64,000 nt of DNA from JAHJDS01 sp964569795 (lineage in GTDB: Bacteria; Desulfobacterota; Desulfarculia; Desulfarculales; JAHJDS01), in assembly GCA_964569795.1 (NCBI GenBank), contig CAZMVB010000018.1, positions 15,936-79,935 of the forward strand. The letters are read 5' to 3'. Made by a program: the position numbers and the translations under genes. The notes under the pieces are model-generated. The model was given only the letters and a program-made list of their open reading frames with translations, was not told the origin of the DNA and did no database searches. Position 1 is the stretch's first letter; every line of letters begins with the position of its first letter. Of this stretch, positions 1 to 8,645 are shown piece by piece.

Positions 1-1
1 C

Positions 2-850
2 CTGTTTCACGTCCAGCCCCCCGTCCCGCCGGTCCTGGCCGAGGAGTCCGGCCGCGACCCCCAGATGCTCAGGCGCCTCAAGGCCCTCAAGGCCAGGCTC
101 CGCGACCAGGCCGAGCAGGTCCTGGACCAGGCCAGGGAGCACCTGCTCACCCTGGGCGTGCCCGAGGACAGCATCGGCCTGAAATTCCAGCCGCGGCGCA
201 CCGGCCCGGCCCGGGACATCATGTTCGAGGCCGAGCAGGGCGCCTATGACGCCGTAGTCCTGGGCCGGCGGGGCCTTTCCCGGGCGGCCGAGTTCTTCCT
301 GGGGGGCGTCACCTCCAAGGTCCTGATGCAGGGGGACAAGGCCCCGCTGTGGCTGGTGGACCACGCCCTGGAGCGGGTCAACCCCCGTTTCCTGGTGGCC
401 GTGGACGGCTCGGAGAACTCGCTGCGGGCCGTGGATCACCTCGCCTTCATGCTCCGGGCCGACTCCGAGGCCGAGGTGAACCTGCTCCACGTCGCCCCCC
501 GGTTCCAAAACGTCTGCCCGGTGGACTTCGAGGACCAGGCCGACCCGGACCTGGCCGACATCGAGGTCGTCTTCGATCAGGAAGAGGCCCGGTGCATGGC
601 CGACTTCGAGGCCAAGATGTACCAGGTCCTCAAGGACGGCGGGTTCGACCCGGCCCGGCTGACCATGAAGACCGTCGAGAAGGCGGCCGGCGTGGCCCGG
701 ACCGTGGTGGCCGAGGCCCAGAAAGGCGACTTCTCGACCATCGTCATCGGCCGGCGGGGCAAGACCGCGGCCAAGGAGTTCTTCATGGGCTCCATCTCCC
801 AGCGGATCCTGCACCGGGCCGAGGGCCGGGCGGTCTGGGTGGTGGCGTGA
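2..850 (+). CDS. Tandem universal stress protein (UspA fold), 5' truncated by window edge
   Basis: The reading frame is open from base 2, so the true start lies before the window. Two Usp domains are visible. The first is cut at its N-terminus (it begins at a beta strand reading LFHVQPP) and ends in the ATP-loop-like motif GRRGLSRAAEFFLGGVTSKV. The second runs from FLVAVDGSENS to the C-terminus and repeats the G-x2-G-x9-G-[ST] pattern as GRRGKTAAKEFFMGSISQ. Tandem Usp proteins are cytoplasmic nucleotide-binding stress proteins, common in anaerobic Desulfobacterota; the exact role is unknown. The following 212 bp to cbiB contain GC-rich inverted repeats but no convincing T-tailed terminator. 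Confidence 0.9.
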   Translation: MFHVQPPVPPVLAEESGRDPQMLRRLKALKARLRDQAEQVLDQAREHLLTLGVPEDSIGLKFQPRRTGPARDIMFEAEQGAYDAVVLGRRGLSRAAEFFLGGVTSKVLMQGDKAPLWLVDHALERVNPRFLVAVDGSENSLRAVDHLAFMLRADSEAEVNLLHVAPRFQNVCPVDFEDQADPDLADIEVVFDQEEARCMADFEAKMYQVLKDGGFDPARLTMKTVEKAAGVARTVVAEAQKGDFSTIVIGRRGKTAAKEFFMGSISQRILHRAEGRAVWVVA

Positions 851-1062
851 GGTCTCGTCCCCGCATCTCCCGGCCCGGGCGCCTCGGCACCGCCCGCTCC
901 AGCCTATTGGCTAGCAGGGGCGGGCGCCCCCCGGACCCGGCCGGCCCGTCGGCCCGGGCCTTTGTCCGCGAGGTGGCCGTTTTTTCCGCCGAAAATATTT
1001 ACTCGTGCCCCAGGCTGCCGGTCCGGCGTTCGCTTGAGCCGGCGGCCGATTAGCAGCCGGGC

Positions 1063-2043
1063 ATGTCGATCGACCTTGGCTGGACCATGCCCGGCTCGAT
1101 GCTCGGGGCGGCCTGGCTCCTGGATCTGGTCCTGGGCGACCCTCGCCGCTTCCCCCACCCGGTCCGGCTGATGGGCCTGGCCGTCACGGGCCTGGAGCGA
1201 ATCGCCCGGCGGCTGACCTCGTCCCCGGCCGGGCTGGTGGTCGCCGGGGCGATCATCACGGCCGTCGTGGCCGGAGGGGCCGGGGCCCTGGCCCTGGTCC
1301 TGCTCTATCTGGCCGGTCTGATCCACGTCTGGGTCGCGGTGGTCCTGGGCGTGGTCCTGGCCTGGTTCTGCCTGGCCACGCGGGACCTGATCGACCACGC
1401 CCGGCCGGTTCGAACCGCCCTGGCCCGGGGCGACCTGGAACGGGCCCGGCGGGAACTGGGCAGGATCGTCGGCCGGGACACCGGGGCCCTGGACGAGACC
1501 GGAATCCGCCGGGCCCTGATCGAGACCGTGGCCGAAAACCTGTCCGACGGCGTGGTCGGACCCTTGTTTTACCTGGCCCTGGGCGGGCCGGCCCTGGGCC
1601 TGGCCTACAAGGCCGTCAGCACCCTGGACTCCATGATCGGCTATTGGAACGAAAGATACGAACACCTGGGCAAGGCGGCCGCCCGGGCCGACGACGTCCT
1701 GAATTTCATCCCGGCCCGGCTGACGGCCCTGCTCCTGGTCGCCGTCGCGCCGCTCCTGGGTCTGAGCGGACCCGGGGCCTGGCGGGGCCTGGTCCGGGAC
1801 CACGGCAAGTCGCCCAGTCCCAACGCCGGGTGGCCCGAGGCGGCCATGGCCGGGGCCCTGGGCGTGGCCCTGGGCGGCCCGGCGATCTACTTCGGCCGGC
1901 CCAGGGACAAGCCGGTCCTGGGGCCGGGCCTCAGGGAGATCGGCGACCGGGCGGTAAAGGATGCGATCAGGATGCTTTTTTTTGTTTCCTTGCTGGCGGC
2001 GCTGCTCGGCGGCGCGGTCCTGGCGGTGATCCATGGCTGGTAA
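1063..2043 (+). CDS. cbiB: Adenosylcobinamide-phosphate synthase CbiB/CobD-type
   Basis: A 326-aa integral membrane protein. The N-terminus carries the family signature AAWLLDLVLGDPRRFPHPVRLMG, followed by several hydrophobic segments and the conserved stretch GALDETGIRRALIETVAENLSDGVVGPLF. The family attaches aminopropanol (or its phosphate) to adenosylcobyric acid late in cobalamin synthesis. Length matches the family. The gene overlaps the next one, cobD, by 11 bp, which makes the aminopropanol-phosphate producer and consumer translationally coupled. No cobalamin riboswitch was recognised upstream. The start ATG has only a weak Shine-Dalgarno; an in-frame ATG nine codons later is an alternative. 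Confidence 0.95.
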   Translation: MSIDLGWTMPGSMLGAAWLLDLVLGDPRRFPHPVRLMGLAVTGLERIARRLTSSPAGLVVAGAIITAVVAGGAGALALVLLYLAGLIHVWVAVVLGVVLAWFCLATRDLIDHARPVRTALARGDLERARRELGRIVGRDTGALDETGIRRALIETVAENLSDGVVGPLFYLALGGPALGLAYKAVSTLDSMIGYWNERYEHLGKAAARADDVLNFIPARLTALLLVAVAPLLGLSGPGAWRGLVRDHGKSPSPNAGWPEAAMAGALGVALGGPAIYFGRPRDKPVLGPGLREIGDRAVKDAIRMLFFVSLLAALLGGAVLAVIHGW

Positions 2044-3118
2044 GATGATCGGCCGGCCCGAGCACGGCGGCCGGGCCTTCGAACTGGCCCGGCGGCTGGG
2101 CCTGGCCCCCGGCGAGATCCTGGATTTCTCGGCCAACGTCAATCCCCTGGGCCCCCCGCCCGGTCTGAAGCGGGTTCTACAGCGGGCCCTGGCCGAGATC
2201 GTCAATTACCCGGAGCCCCACGCCGGGCCGCTGCGGGCGGCCCTGGCCGATTGGCACGGGGTCAAACCCGCCCAGGTCCTGGTGGGCAACGGCTCCACGG
2301 CCCTGTTCTACCTCCTCTGCCGGGCCCTGGCGCCCCGGCGGGCGGTGGTCTTCGAGCCGGCCTTCAGCGAGTACGCCCGGGCCCTGGCCGCGGCCGGGGC
2401 CGAGATCGGCCGGGTGATCACCCAGCGGGGCAGGCTCTTCTGCCCGGATGGGTCCGGGATCGGCCAGGCCCTGGCCCAAAGGCCCGAGCTGATCTTCGTC
2501 GCCCGGCCGGTCAGCCCGGGCGGGGCCCTGCCCGACCCGGAGGTCCTGGCCGAGCTTATCGAGCGGGCCGCCCCGGCCGTGGTCGTTTTGGACGAGGCCT
2601 TCCTCGACTTCACGCCTGAAGAGACCTGGGCCGGGCACCAGGCCCAGAATTTGATCGTCACCCGGACCCTGACCAAGTTTTACGCCCTGACCGGCCTCCG
2701 CCTGGGATACCTGGTCGGCCCGTTGAAACTCGTCGCCCGGATCAGCGCCCTGGACGAGCCGTGGTCCGTCAACCATCTGGCCCAGACGGCCGGGTCGTAC
2801 TGTCTGGATCAGACCGAATACGCCGCCCGGACGCGCCGGGTGGTGGCCCGGGCCCGGGAGCGCCTGGCCCGCGCCATCGAGACCCTGCCCGGGGCGTTCG
2901 TCTATCCCTCGACGGCCAACTATTTGCTGGTCTGGGCGGACGAGCCGGGACCGACCGTGCCGGAGCTGGCCGGCCGACTGGAAAACCGGGGCATTTTGAT
3001 CCGCGACTGCGCCAATTTCCGCGGCGTGGGACCCAATCACTTCCGGGTGGCCGTCCGGCGCGAATCGGAAAACCGGCGGCTGGTCGCGGCCCTGGCCGCG
3101 GCCTGGTCAGACCGGTGA
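2033..3118 (+). CDS. cobD: L-threonine-O-3-phosphate decarboxylase CobD (PLP enzyme)
   Basis: 361-aa fold-type I PLP enzyme of the histidinol-phosphate aminotransferase-like group. The N-terminus EHGGRAFELARRLGL followed by ILDFSANVNPLGPP is typical of CobD, and the presumed Schiff-base lysine lies in TRTLTKFYALTGLRLGYLVG. It would decarboxylate threonine phosphate to (R)-1-amino-2-propanol phosphate for CbiB. The overlap with cbiB and shared direction support this assignment over HisC. Cytoplasmic. The downstream 200 bp separate it from the carboxyltransferase gene. Confidence 0.92.
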   Translation: MAGKMIGRPEHGGRAFELARRLGLAPGEILDFSANVNPLGPPPGLKRVLQRALAEIVNYPEPHAGPLRAALADWHGVKPAQVLVGNGSTALFYLLCRALAPRRAVVFEPAFSEYARALAAAGAEIGRVITQRGRLFCPDGSGIGQALAQRPELIFVARPVSPGGALPDPEVLAELIERAAPAVVVLDEAFLDFTPEETWAGHQAQNLIVTRTLTKFYALTGLRLGYLVGPLKLVARISALDEPWSVNHLAQTAGSYCLDQTEYAARTRRVVARARERLARAIETLPGAFVYPSTANYLLVWADEPGPTVPELAGRLENRGILIRDCANFRGVGPNHFRVAVRRESENRRLVAALAAAWSDR

Positions 3119-3142
3119 ACCGGCCGCCGGGTCAAAATGGAC

Positions 3143-3171
3143 TGGAAATTTCCGGAATTTTCTGATATACA
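3143..3171 (+). promoter_or_regulatory. Possible sigma-70 promoter for the carboxyltransferase gene
   Basis: TGGAAA, a 17-bp spacer and TATACA lie in the only AT-rich patch between cobD and the next gene. The -35 match is weak. Assigned from spacing and local composition only. Confidence 0.35.
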
Positions 3172-3319
3172 TCATTAGCTTTAATAGTCGCGAGCCGGAC
3201 GCCATGCATTGTCAGGCGGCAGGGGCCGCCAGGGGAGACGCCGGCCGCGACGTACTTTTTTTCTTCGGCCGCCGGGCCACCGCCGGGGACCTCGCCCCGG
3301 TTTTCGAGGAGGAGAAGAT

Positions 3320-4732
3320 ATGGGCCGTGATGATAAGGCCAGCCCACTGAAGATCCAGGACACCACCCTCCGGGACGGACACCAGTCCCTGCTGGCCACC
3401 CGGATGAAGACCGAGGACATGATTTCCCTGGCCGAGCGGATCGACGAGGTCGGCTTCTGGGCCTGCGAGGTCTGGGGCGGGGCCACCTTTGACACCATGC
3501 ACCGGTTCCTGGGCGAGGACCCCTGGGAGCGGCCCCAAACCCTGAAAAAATACATCAAGAAGACCCCGTTCTCGATGCTGCTCCGGGGCCAGAACCTGGT
3601 CGGCTACCGCAACTACGCCGACGACGTGGTCCGGGCCTTTGTGGATCACGCCTGCGAGGTGGGCATCGACGTCTTCCGGGTCTTTGACGCCCTGAACGAC
3701 TTCCGCAACTTCGAGACCGCCGTGGAGGTGATCAAGAAGAACGGCAAACATTTCCAGGGCGCGATCTGCTATTCGCTGACCGAGCGCCGGATGGGCGGCG
3801 AGGTCTTCAACCTGGATTATTACCTGGCCAAGGCCAAGGAACTCGAGGCCATGGGGGCGGACACCATCTGCATCAAGGACATGGCCGGCCTGATCGGGCC
3901 CTACGACGCCTTCGAGCTGATTTCGGCCCTCAAGCAAACGGTCAAGCCGCCGATCCATCTGCACACCCACTACACCTCGGGCATGGGCTCCATGAGCTAC
4001 CTCAAGGCGGCCGAGGCCGGGGTGGACATCGTGGACTGCGCCCTGGCGCCCTTTGCCCTGCGGACCTCGCAGCCGGCGGTCGAACCCATGGTCGCCGCCA
4101 TGCTGGGCACGCCCCGGGACACCGGGCTCGACCTGAACCTGCTGGTCGAGCTGGGACAGGCCTTCGAGCCGGTGGCCGGGAAGTACAGAGAACTGCTGGA
4201 CGACACCCGGATGGCCACCATCGACACCGGCGTGCTCCTCCACCAGGTGCCGGGGGGCATGATCTCGAACCTGGTCAGCCAGCTCAAGGAGCAAAACGCC
4301 ATCGACCGCCTGCCCGAGGTGTACGCCGAGATCCCCCGGACCCGGCGCGAGCTGGGCACGCCGCCCCTGGTGACCCCGACCAGTCAGATCGTCGGGGTCC
4401 AGGCCGTCCTCAACGTCCTTTTGGGCCGCTACAAGTTCGTGACCAAGGAGACCCGGGGCCTGGTCCAGGGCCTCTACGGCAAAACGCCCACCCCGGTCGA
4501 TTCCGAGGTGGCCCAGGTCGTCCTCAAGAAGGGCAAGGACGGTCAACACCCGCGATATGACGCCCGACCCGGCGACGTCATCCCGCCGGAGCTGGACGAG
4601 GTCAAACAGAAGACGGCCGACTATGCCAAGGACGAGGGCGACCAGCTGATCTGCGCCCTGTTCCCCCAGACCGGCAAGCAGTTCTGCCAGGAGCGCGACC
4701 AGAAGGAAGGCCAGGAGGCCGCCTCCGGCTAG
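3320..4732 (+). CDS. Pyruvate/oxaloacetate-type carboxyltransferase subunit (PycB/OadA/5S-like), no biotin domain
   Basis: 470 aa from the ATG at 3320, which has a strong GGAGGAG Shine-Dalgarno; the frame is open further upstream but without family similarity. The N-terminus KIQDTTLRDGHQSLLATRMKT is the HMGL-like carboxyltransferase signature, and the metal-site HxH occurs in PIHLHTHYTSGMG. The post-barrel conserved carboxylase domain follows to about residue 450. The C-terminal biotinyl domain (AMKM motif) present in OadA and many PycB proteins is absent, so this resembles the 5S subunit of transcarboxylase and must act with a separate biotin carrier. Substrate (pyruvate/oxaloacetate) is inferred from family only. 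The gene ends before a strong terminator. Confidence 0.85.
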   Translation: MGRDDKASPLKIQDTTLRDGHQSLLATRMKTEDMISLAERIDEVGFWACEVWGGATFDTMHRFLGEDPWERPQTLKKYIKKTPFSMLLRGQNLVGYRNYADDVVRAFVDHACEVGIDVFRVFDALNDFRNFETAVEVIKKNGKHFQGAICYSLTERRMGGEVFNLDYYLAKAKELEAMGADTICIKDMAGLIGPYDAFELISALKQTVKPPIHLHTHYTSGMGSMSYLKAAEAGVDIVDCALAPFALRTSQPAVEPMVAAMLGTPRDTGLDLNLLVELGQAFEPVAGKYRELLDDTRMATIDTGVLLHQVPGGMISNLVSQLKEQNAIDRLPEVYAEIPRTRRELGTPPLVTPTSQIVGVQAVLNVLLGRYKFVTKETRGLVQGLYGKTPTPVDSEVAQVVLKKGKDGQHPRYDARPGDVIPPELDEVKQKTADYAKDEGDQLICALFPQTGKQFCQERDQKEGQEAASG

Positions 4733-4781
4733 TCCGGGCGGCCGGTCTCCCCTGGCGCCGGGATCCCGGTGACCAGTGACA

Positions 4782-4805
4782 AGGGCCCCGGCGGGGCCCT
4801 TTTTG
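4782..4805 (+). terminator. Rho-independent terminator after the carboxyltransferase gene
   Basis: An 8-bp perfect stem (AGGGCCCC/GGGGCCCT) with a GGC loop, followed by TTTT. It lies between convergent genes. Confidence 0.85.
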
Positions 4806-4829
4806 TCATTCGCGGAAAGCGGCCGGGGG

Positions 4830-5714
4830 TCAGTGTCTCTTGTCGTTGGGAAAGATGATGATCTTTTTCAGCTCGCCCTCGCCCCGGGAGGCGGTCCGCA
4901 CCCGGCCGTCGTCCTTCAAGGCCAGGTGGACGATCCGGCGGTCATGGGCGTTCATGGGGCTGATGGTGATCGGCTTGCCGCTGCGGCGGGCCTTCTCGCC
5001 CATGCGCACGGCCAGGTCCTCCAGGGCCTGACGCCGCCGGCCCCGGTAGTCCTCGGCGTCCAGGACCAGCCGCACCGGTTTCTTCTCGGCCTTGTTGACC
5101 ATCTTGTTGAGGATGTACTGGAGGGCGTCCAGGGTCTGACCGCGGCGCCCGATGAGCAGCCCGGCCTTTTCCCCCACGATATTGATGACGATCCGGTCCT
5201 CCTCGATCCCGGCCTGAAACTGGGCCTCGATCCCCATCCGCTCGGTCAGCCCCTGGAGCAGGCCCAGTGACCGGTCCACCAATTCCTGACTCGGCCTGGC
5301 GATCTCGACGGCCGGAGCCGTGTCCCTCGGGGCGGCCGGCCGCTCCGCCCGGGCCGGTTTGGCCTCCTGGATCTCCGGGGCGGCCGGTTCGGTCGGGGGC
5401 CCGGTCGCCTCGGGCGCCGGCGGCCGGGCCGGGGCCGGCCGGGACTCCCTTTTCTCGGCGGGCGGGGCGGTCTTGACCGGTTCCGCCGGGGCGGCCTTGG
5501 CCGGGGGGGAGGGTTCGGTCCGGGGGGGGCCGTCCGAGGACAACGTCACCCGGATCCGGGCCTTGCGGGACCCGACCAGGCCGAAGATGCCCGTCGAGGC
5601 GGTGGACAGGATTTCGATGTCCAGCTTTTCCAGCGGCACGCCGAAATGCTGTTTGGCCTTCTCGATGGCCTCCTCGGTGTTCTTGCCTTCTATTTCAACC
5701 GGTTCCACGACCAA
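4830..5714 (-). CDS. jag: RNA-binding protein Jag/KhpB (EloR)
   Basis: 294 aa. An N-terminal Jag domain (residues 1-58, with STGIFGLVGSRKARI) is joined by a Pro/Ala/Glu-rich linker (about 60-140) to a KH domain containing LIGRRGQTLDALQYILNKM and a C-terminal R3H domain with RRIVH. KhpB binds RNA, usually with KhpA, and influences envelope growth. The TTG start at 5714 has a GGAGG four bases upstream and overlaps the yidC end by 20 bp; a GTG two codons later is possible. It is last in the rpmH operon. The mnmE gene that often follows is not present here. Confidence 0.93.
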   Translation of the reverse strand: MVVEPVEIEGKNTEEAIEKAKQHFGVPLEKLDIEILSTASTGIFGLVGSRKARIRVTLSSDGPPRTEPSPPAKAAPAEPVKTAPPAEKRESRPAPARPPAPEATGPPTEPAAPEIQEAKPARAERPAAPRDTAPAVEIARPSQELVDRSLGLLQGLTERMGIEAQFQAGIEEDRIVINIVGEKAGLLIGRRGQTLDALQYILNKMVNKAEKKPVRLVLDAEDYRGRRRQALEDLAVRMGEKARRSGKPITISPMNAHDRRIVHLALKDDGRVRTASRGEGELKKIIIFPNDKRH

Positions 5715-7566
5715 AAAACCTCCACCAGCCTACGGCAGCCTTCTTTTTGGGTTTGGGGTTGTGAATCCGCCACTGCTGCCCGATCGACAGGATGTTATAG
5801 ACCAGCCAGTAGAGCACCAGCCCGGAGGGCATCCCCATGAAGATGAACAAAAAGACGGCCGGCATGATCATGGCCATCATCTTCTGCTGCTTGGGATCGC
5901 CGGCCGAGGGGGTGATCTTCATCTGGAGCCACATGGACACGGCCATCAGGATGGTCAGCACCGGCAGGCCCTTGTCCACGTAAGGAATTTGGAAGCCCAG
6001 GGGCAGACGGTCCGGGACGGACAGGTCGTTGATCCAGAGGATGAACGGGGCGTGCCTCAGCTCGATGGCGCTGCGCAGGAACTCGAACAGGGCGAAAAAG
6101 ACCGGGATCTGCAACAGCATGGGCCAGCAGCCGCCCATGGGGTTGACCTTGTGGGCCTTCCACATGGCCATCATCTCCTGGTTCAGCTTCTGCTTGTCGT
6201 CGGCGTACTGGGCCCGGAGTTCCTTGATCTTGGGCTGGAGTTCGCCCATCCGCTTCATCGAGGCGTAACTCTTGTGGGTCAGCGGCCAGAACAGGATTTT
6301 CAGGAGGATCGTCAGCAGGATGATCGCCACGCCGTAGTTGGGGATGATGTCGTACAGGATCTTCATCACCCACAACAGCGGCTTGGCGATGATGTCGAAG
6401 AACCCGAAATCGATCGCCTCCGGAAGTTGATACTGGGCCCCGGCCAGGCCCAGGGCCTCGGTGCTCTTGGGGCCCAGGTAGAACATGTAGTCCAGGATCC
6501 GGGCACGGTAAGGCCCGCCGATGGGATCGACCACCTGATTGGGGCCCTGGTACGCGACCGAGACCAGGTCCAGGCCGAGACGGGTGAGGTTGACGTTGGA
6601 CGGGACCGGCTTGGGCGCCACCAGGGCGGTCAGGAAGTAGGGGTCCGAGTAGGCCACCCACTGGACGTCCTTGGCCCTGACGTTGTACTTGTCCACCCCG
6701 GGCTTGATCCGCTGTATTTTCACCTCCTCGACCGACTTGCCATGGACCAGGTACTGGACGCCGCGGAAGTTGCCGCTGTGATCGTGGTCGGGCCGATTGT
6801 AGAGATAGACCAGCGGCTGAAACCGCAGGGAGTCTGTCCGGCTCAGGTTTTCCACCTTGACCTGGCAGCCGATGGCGTAGGTCTTGGGGTTGAAGGTGTA
6901 GGTCCGCTGGACCCGGTAACGACCGGGAACGGTGTAGGTGAAGACCAGGTTCCGAATGTCCCGGGTGGCGTCCACCCGGTCGGTGTTCACCTTGAATTCG
7001 GCCCGGCTCAGATCGACCCCGCCGGGCAGGTGCGACAGCCCGATGGTCAGGGGCAGGTGGCTCTCGAACATGACGTCGATCAGCCGCCACAGCAGGGCCG
7101 AGGTCAGGGCGGGGTCCTTGCCCAGGGCCAGTTCCAGTTGCTGCTCGGTGGGGACCCTGGTGTTGAGCCCCACGTTGACCATCTGGATCGGGATCTTCCG
7201 CTTGACGGTCTCGTAGTAGGCCTTGTGGCGTCCTTTCTTGGCCGCCGTGCCCTCCAGGACGAGGCTCAGCAATCTGGCGCCGTTGGTGGTGAACCGGGCG
7301 GTGTACAGGGGATGGATGACGGTCACCGTTTTTCCCTCGGCGGCCGGTCCGGCCCAGACCACCGTCCAGAACAAGTCGGGTGTGGCCACGGACGGTTTGG
7401 CCGGGGGCGGGGGGGGGCTGGGCGTGGCGGGGGCGGCGGCGGTCTGGGTGGTCGTCTTCTTCTGGGCCACGGGTTTGGGTTTTTGATGCTCGGACATCAT
7501 CATGAACACGATCAAGACCAGTCCGGCCAGGACCAGCGCGATCACGGTCCGTTTATCCATTTCCAT
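5695..7566 (-). CDS. yidC: Membrane protein insertase YidC
   Basis: 623 aa, the long Gram-negative form. The first transmembrane segment is at about residues 7-25, followed by a Gln/Pro/Ala-rich linker and a large periplasmic beta domain (about 55-350). The conserved C-terminal core holds PLTHKSYASMKRMGELQPK with the groove arginine, then NPMGGCWPMLLQIPVFFALF and three further hydrophobic helices. YidC inserts inner-membrane proteins alone or with Sec. The order rnpA-yidD-yidC-jag is classical and supports the call. Confidence 0.98.
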   Translation of the reverse strand: MEMDKRTVIALVLAGLVLIVFMMMSEHQKPKPVAQKKTTTQTAAAPATPSPPPPPAKPSVATPDLFWTVVWAGPAAEGKTVTVIHPLYTARFTTNGARLLSLVLEGTAAKKGRHKAYYETVKRKIPIQMVNVGLNTRVPTEQQLELALGKDPALTSALLWRLIDVMFESHLPLTIGLSHLPGGVDLSRAEFKVNTDRVDATRDIRNLVFTYTVPGRYRVQRTYTFNPKTYAIGCQVKVENLSRTDSLRFQPLVYLYNRPDHDHSGNFRGVQYLVHGKSVEEVKIQRIKPGVDKYNVRAKDVQWVAYSDPYFLTALVAPKPVPSNVNLTRLGLDLVSVAYQGPNQVVDPIGGPYRARILDYMFYLGPKSTEALGLAGAQYQLPEAIDFGFFDIIAKPLLWVMKILYDIIPNYGVAIILLTILLKILFWPLTHKSYASMKRMGELQPKIKELRAQYADDKQKLNQEMMAMWKAHKVNPMGGCWPMLLQIPVFFALFEFLRSAIELRHAPFILWINDLSVPDRLPLGFQIPYVDKGLPVLTILMAVSMWLQMKITPSAGDPKQQKMMAMIMPAVFLFIFMGMPSGLVLYWLVYNILSIGQQWRIHNPKPKKKAAVGWWRFFGRGTG

Positions 7567-7569
7567 CGG

Positions 7570-7830
7570 TCAAGTCCTCGGGTGGCCGCCCCAGCGGCGT
7601 TGATGTAGAGCGTTGTTGTCAGGCACCGGGTCGTATCCTCCGGGATGCCAGGGGTGGCATTTGGCCAGGCGTTTAACGGCCAGCCATCCGCCACGCCACG
7701 CCCCGAACCGCTTCACCGCGGTCAGGGCGTAGGCCGAACAGGTGGGATGAAACCGGCAAGCGGGGGGAAAAAGGGGCGAAATCGCCAGCTGATAAGCCCG
7801 GATAAACCCGAGCATTAACCATTTGATCAT
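7570..7830 (-). CDS. yidD: Membrane protein insertion efficiency factor YidD
   Basis: 86 aa. Conserved Cys-containing signature PPACRFHPTCSAYALTAVKRFG and the C-terminal KCHPWHPGGYDPVP are those of the YidD family, a small peripheral inner-membrane protein that assists YidC-dependent insertion. Its ATG overlaps the rnpA stop by 4 bp (ATGA arrangement), and yidC follows after 3 bp. Confidence 0.97.
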   Translation of the reverse strand: MIKWLMLGFIRAYQLAISPLFPPACRFHPTCSAYALTAVKRFGAWRGGWLAVKRLAKCHPWHPGGYDPVPDNNALHQRRWGGHPRT

Positions 7831-8234
7831 GACCGATCTGCGTCCCGCCCCGGTGTCGGGGCGATCAAGGCTTCAGCCAACTCACGGGCCGTCTGGACGG
7901 CGTCAAGTTCGGCGGCCGCCGGGCGGGCGATGACCAGCAGGTCCAGGCCCCGGGGCAGACGGTCGCGGTGCGTGCGGAAAAATTCCCGAATCAGCCTCTT
8001 GACGCGGTTTCTCCTGACGGCCCGGCCCACCTTCCGGCTGGCGACTATCCCCAGCCGAGGGGGTCCGGATGGCTGGCGTTCCTTTTTCGACCGGGCCAGG
8101 ACCAGGATGAAATTCTTGGTGTGGATCCGTTTGGCCGGACGATTGAACCTCGCGAATTCCGCCCGCCTTCGAATCCTCGCCTCGGGGGGCAGTCCCTGTT
8201 TCCCCCGGACCCGGTCGCCGGTGTCACTTCCCAC
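7827..8234 (-). CDS. rnpA: Ribonuclease P protein component RnpA
   Basis: 135 aa. The signature RNR motif is in VGRAVRRNRVKRLIREFFR. The protein subunit assists the RNase P RNA in 5' tRNA maturation. The start is a GTG seven bases after the rpmH stop with a weak GAAG signal; family proteins usually begin near LPPEARIRRRAEF, so the first dozen residues could be over-called. It is the second gene of the conserved rpmH operon. Confidence 0.95.
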   Translation of the reverse strand: MGSDTGDRVRGKQGLPPEARIRRRAEFARFNRPAKRIHTKNFILVLARSKKERQPSGPPRLGIVASRKVGRAVRRNRVKRLIREFFRTHRDRLPRGLDLLVIARPAAAELDAVQTARELAEALIAPTPGRDADRS

Positions 8235-8241
8235 CTTCAGG

Positions 8242-8376
8242 TTAAACTGCCAGTCTCTTGCGCCCCTTGCGACGACGATTGGTGATCACAGCCCGACCGC
8301 CCCTGGTGCGCATGCGGACCAAAAAGCCGTGCGTTCTCTTGCGGGGGGTGTTGTGTGGTTGATAGGTGCGTTTCAT
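8242..8376 (-). CDS. rpmH: 50S ribosomal protein L34
   Basis: 44-aa gene read directly from the complementary strand: it starts MKRTYQPHNTPRKRTHGFLV, continues RMRTRGGRAVITNRRRKGRK and ends RLAV before a TAA at 8242. This is an essentially canonical bacterial L34. It is the first gene of the rpmH-rnpA-yidD-yidC-jag operon. No dnaA gene is seen beside it. Confidence 0.98.
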   Translation of the reverse strand: MKRTYQPHNTPRKRTHGFLVRMRTRGGRAVITNRRRKGRKRLAV

Positions 8377-8514
8377 GACGTTAGGGCCTTTTAGTTAGGG
8401 TGCTTATGCTCAGCGGCCGAGAGACGGCCTGTTGGTCAACGGTCAATGCCCGGGCCGGGGGGATGATCCCAATCAAATAAAATCCCATCGACCGGCCGCC
8501 GGTCAAAAATAAAA

Positions 8515-8542
8515 ATTATCCTGGTAAGATGGTCAGTGTCAA
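8515..8542 (-). promoter_or_regulatory. Sigma-70 promoter of the rpmH operon
   Basis: On the minus strand TTGACA (8537-8542) is followed by 16 bp and GATAAT (8515-8520), inside an AT-rich stretch about 140 bp before the rpmH start. The rest of 8377-8645 holds no gene that I can support. Confidence 0.75.
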
Positions 8543-8645
8543 GGAAAAATCAACCCCAGGGACCTGTCATCCAAAACCTTGACAGACCCCCGGGCCAGAC
8601 GAATCCCGATCAAGACACCGCCCGGCGCGGCCGTCCCCGGGCCGG

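Noticed and set aside
5320..7608. A 762-codon plus-strand open frame opposite yidC and jag
   Set aside because: Low-complexity Gln/Gly/His composition and full overlap with two unmistakable conserved genes.
8579..8584. A plus-strand TTGACA before acr3's end
   Set aside because: No -10 at the right spacing and no plus-strand gene downstream.
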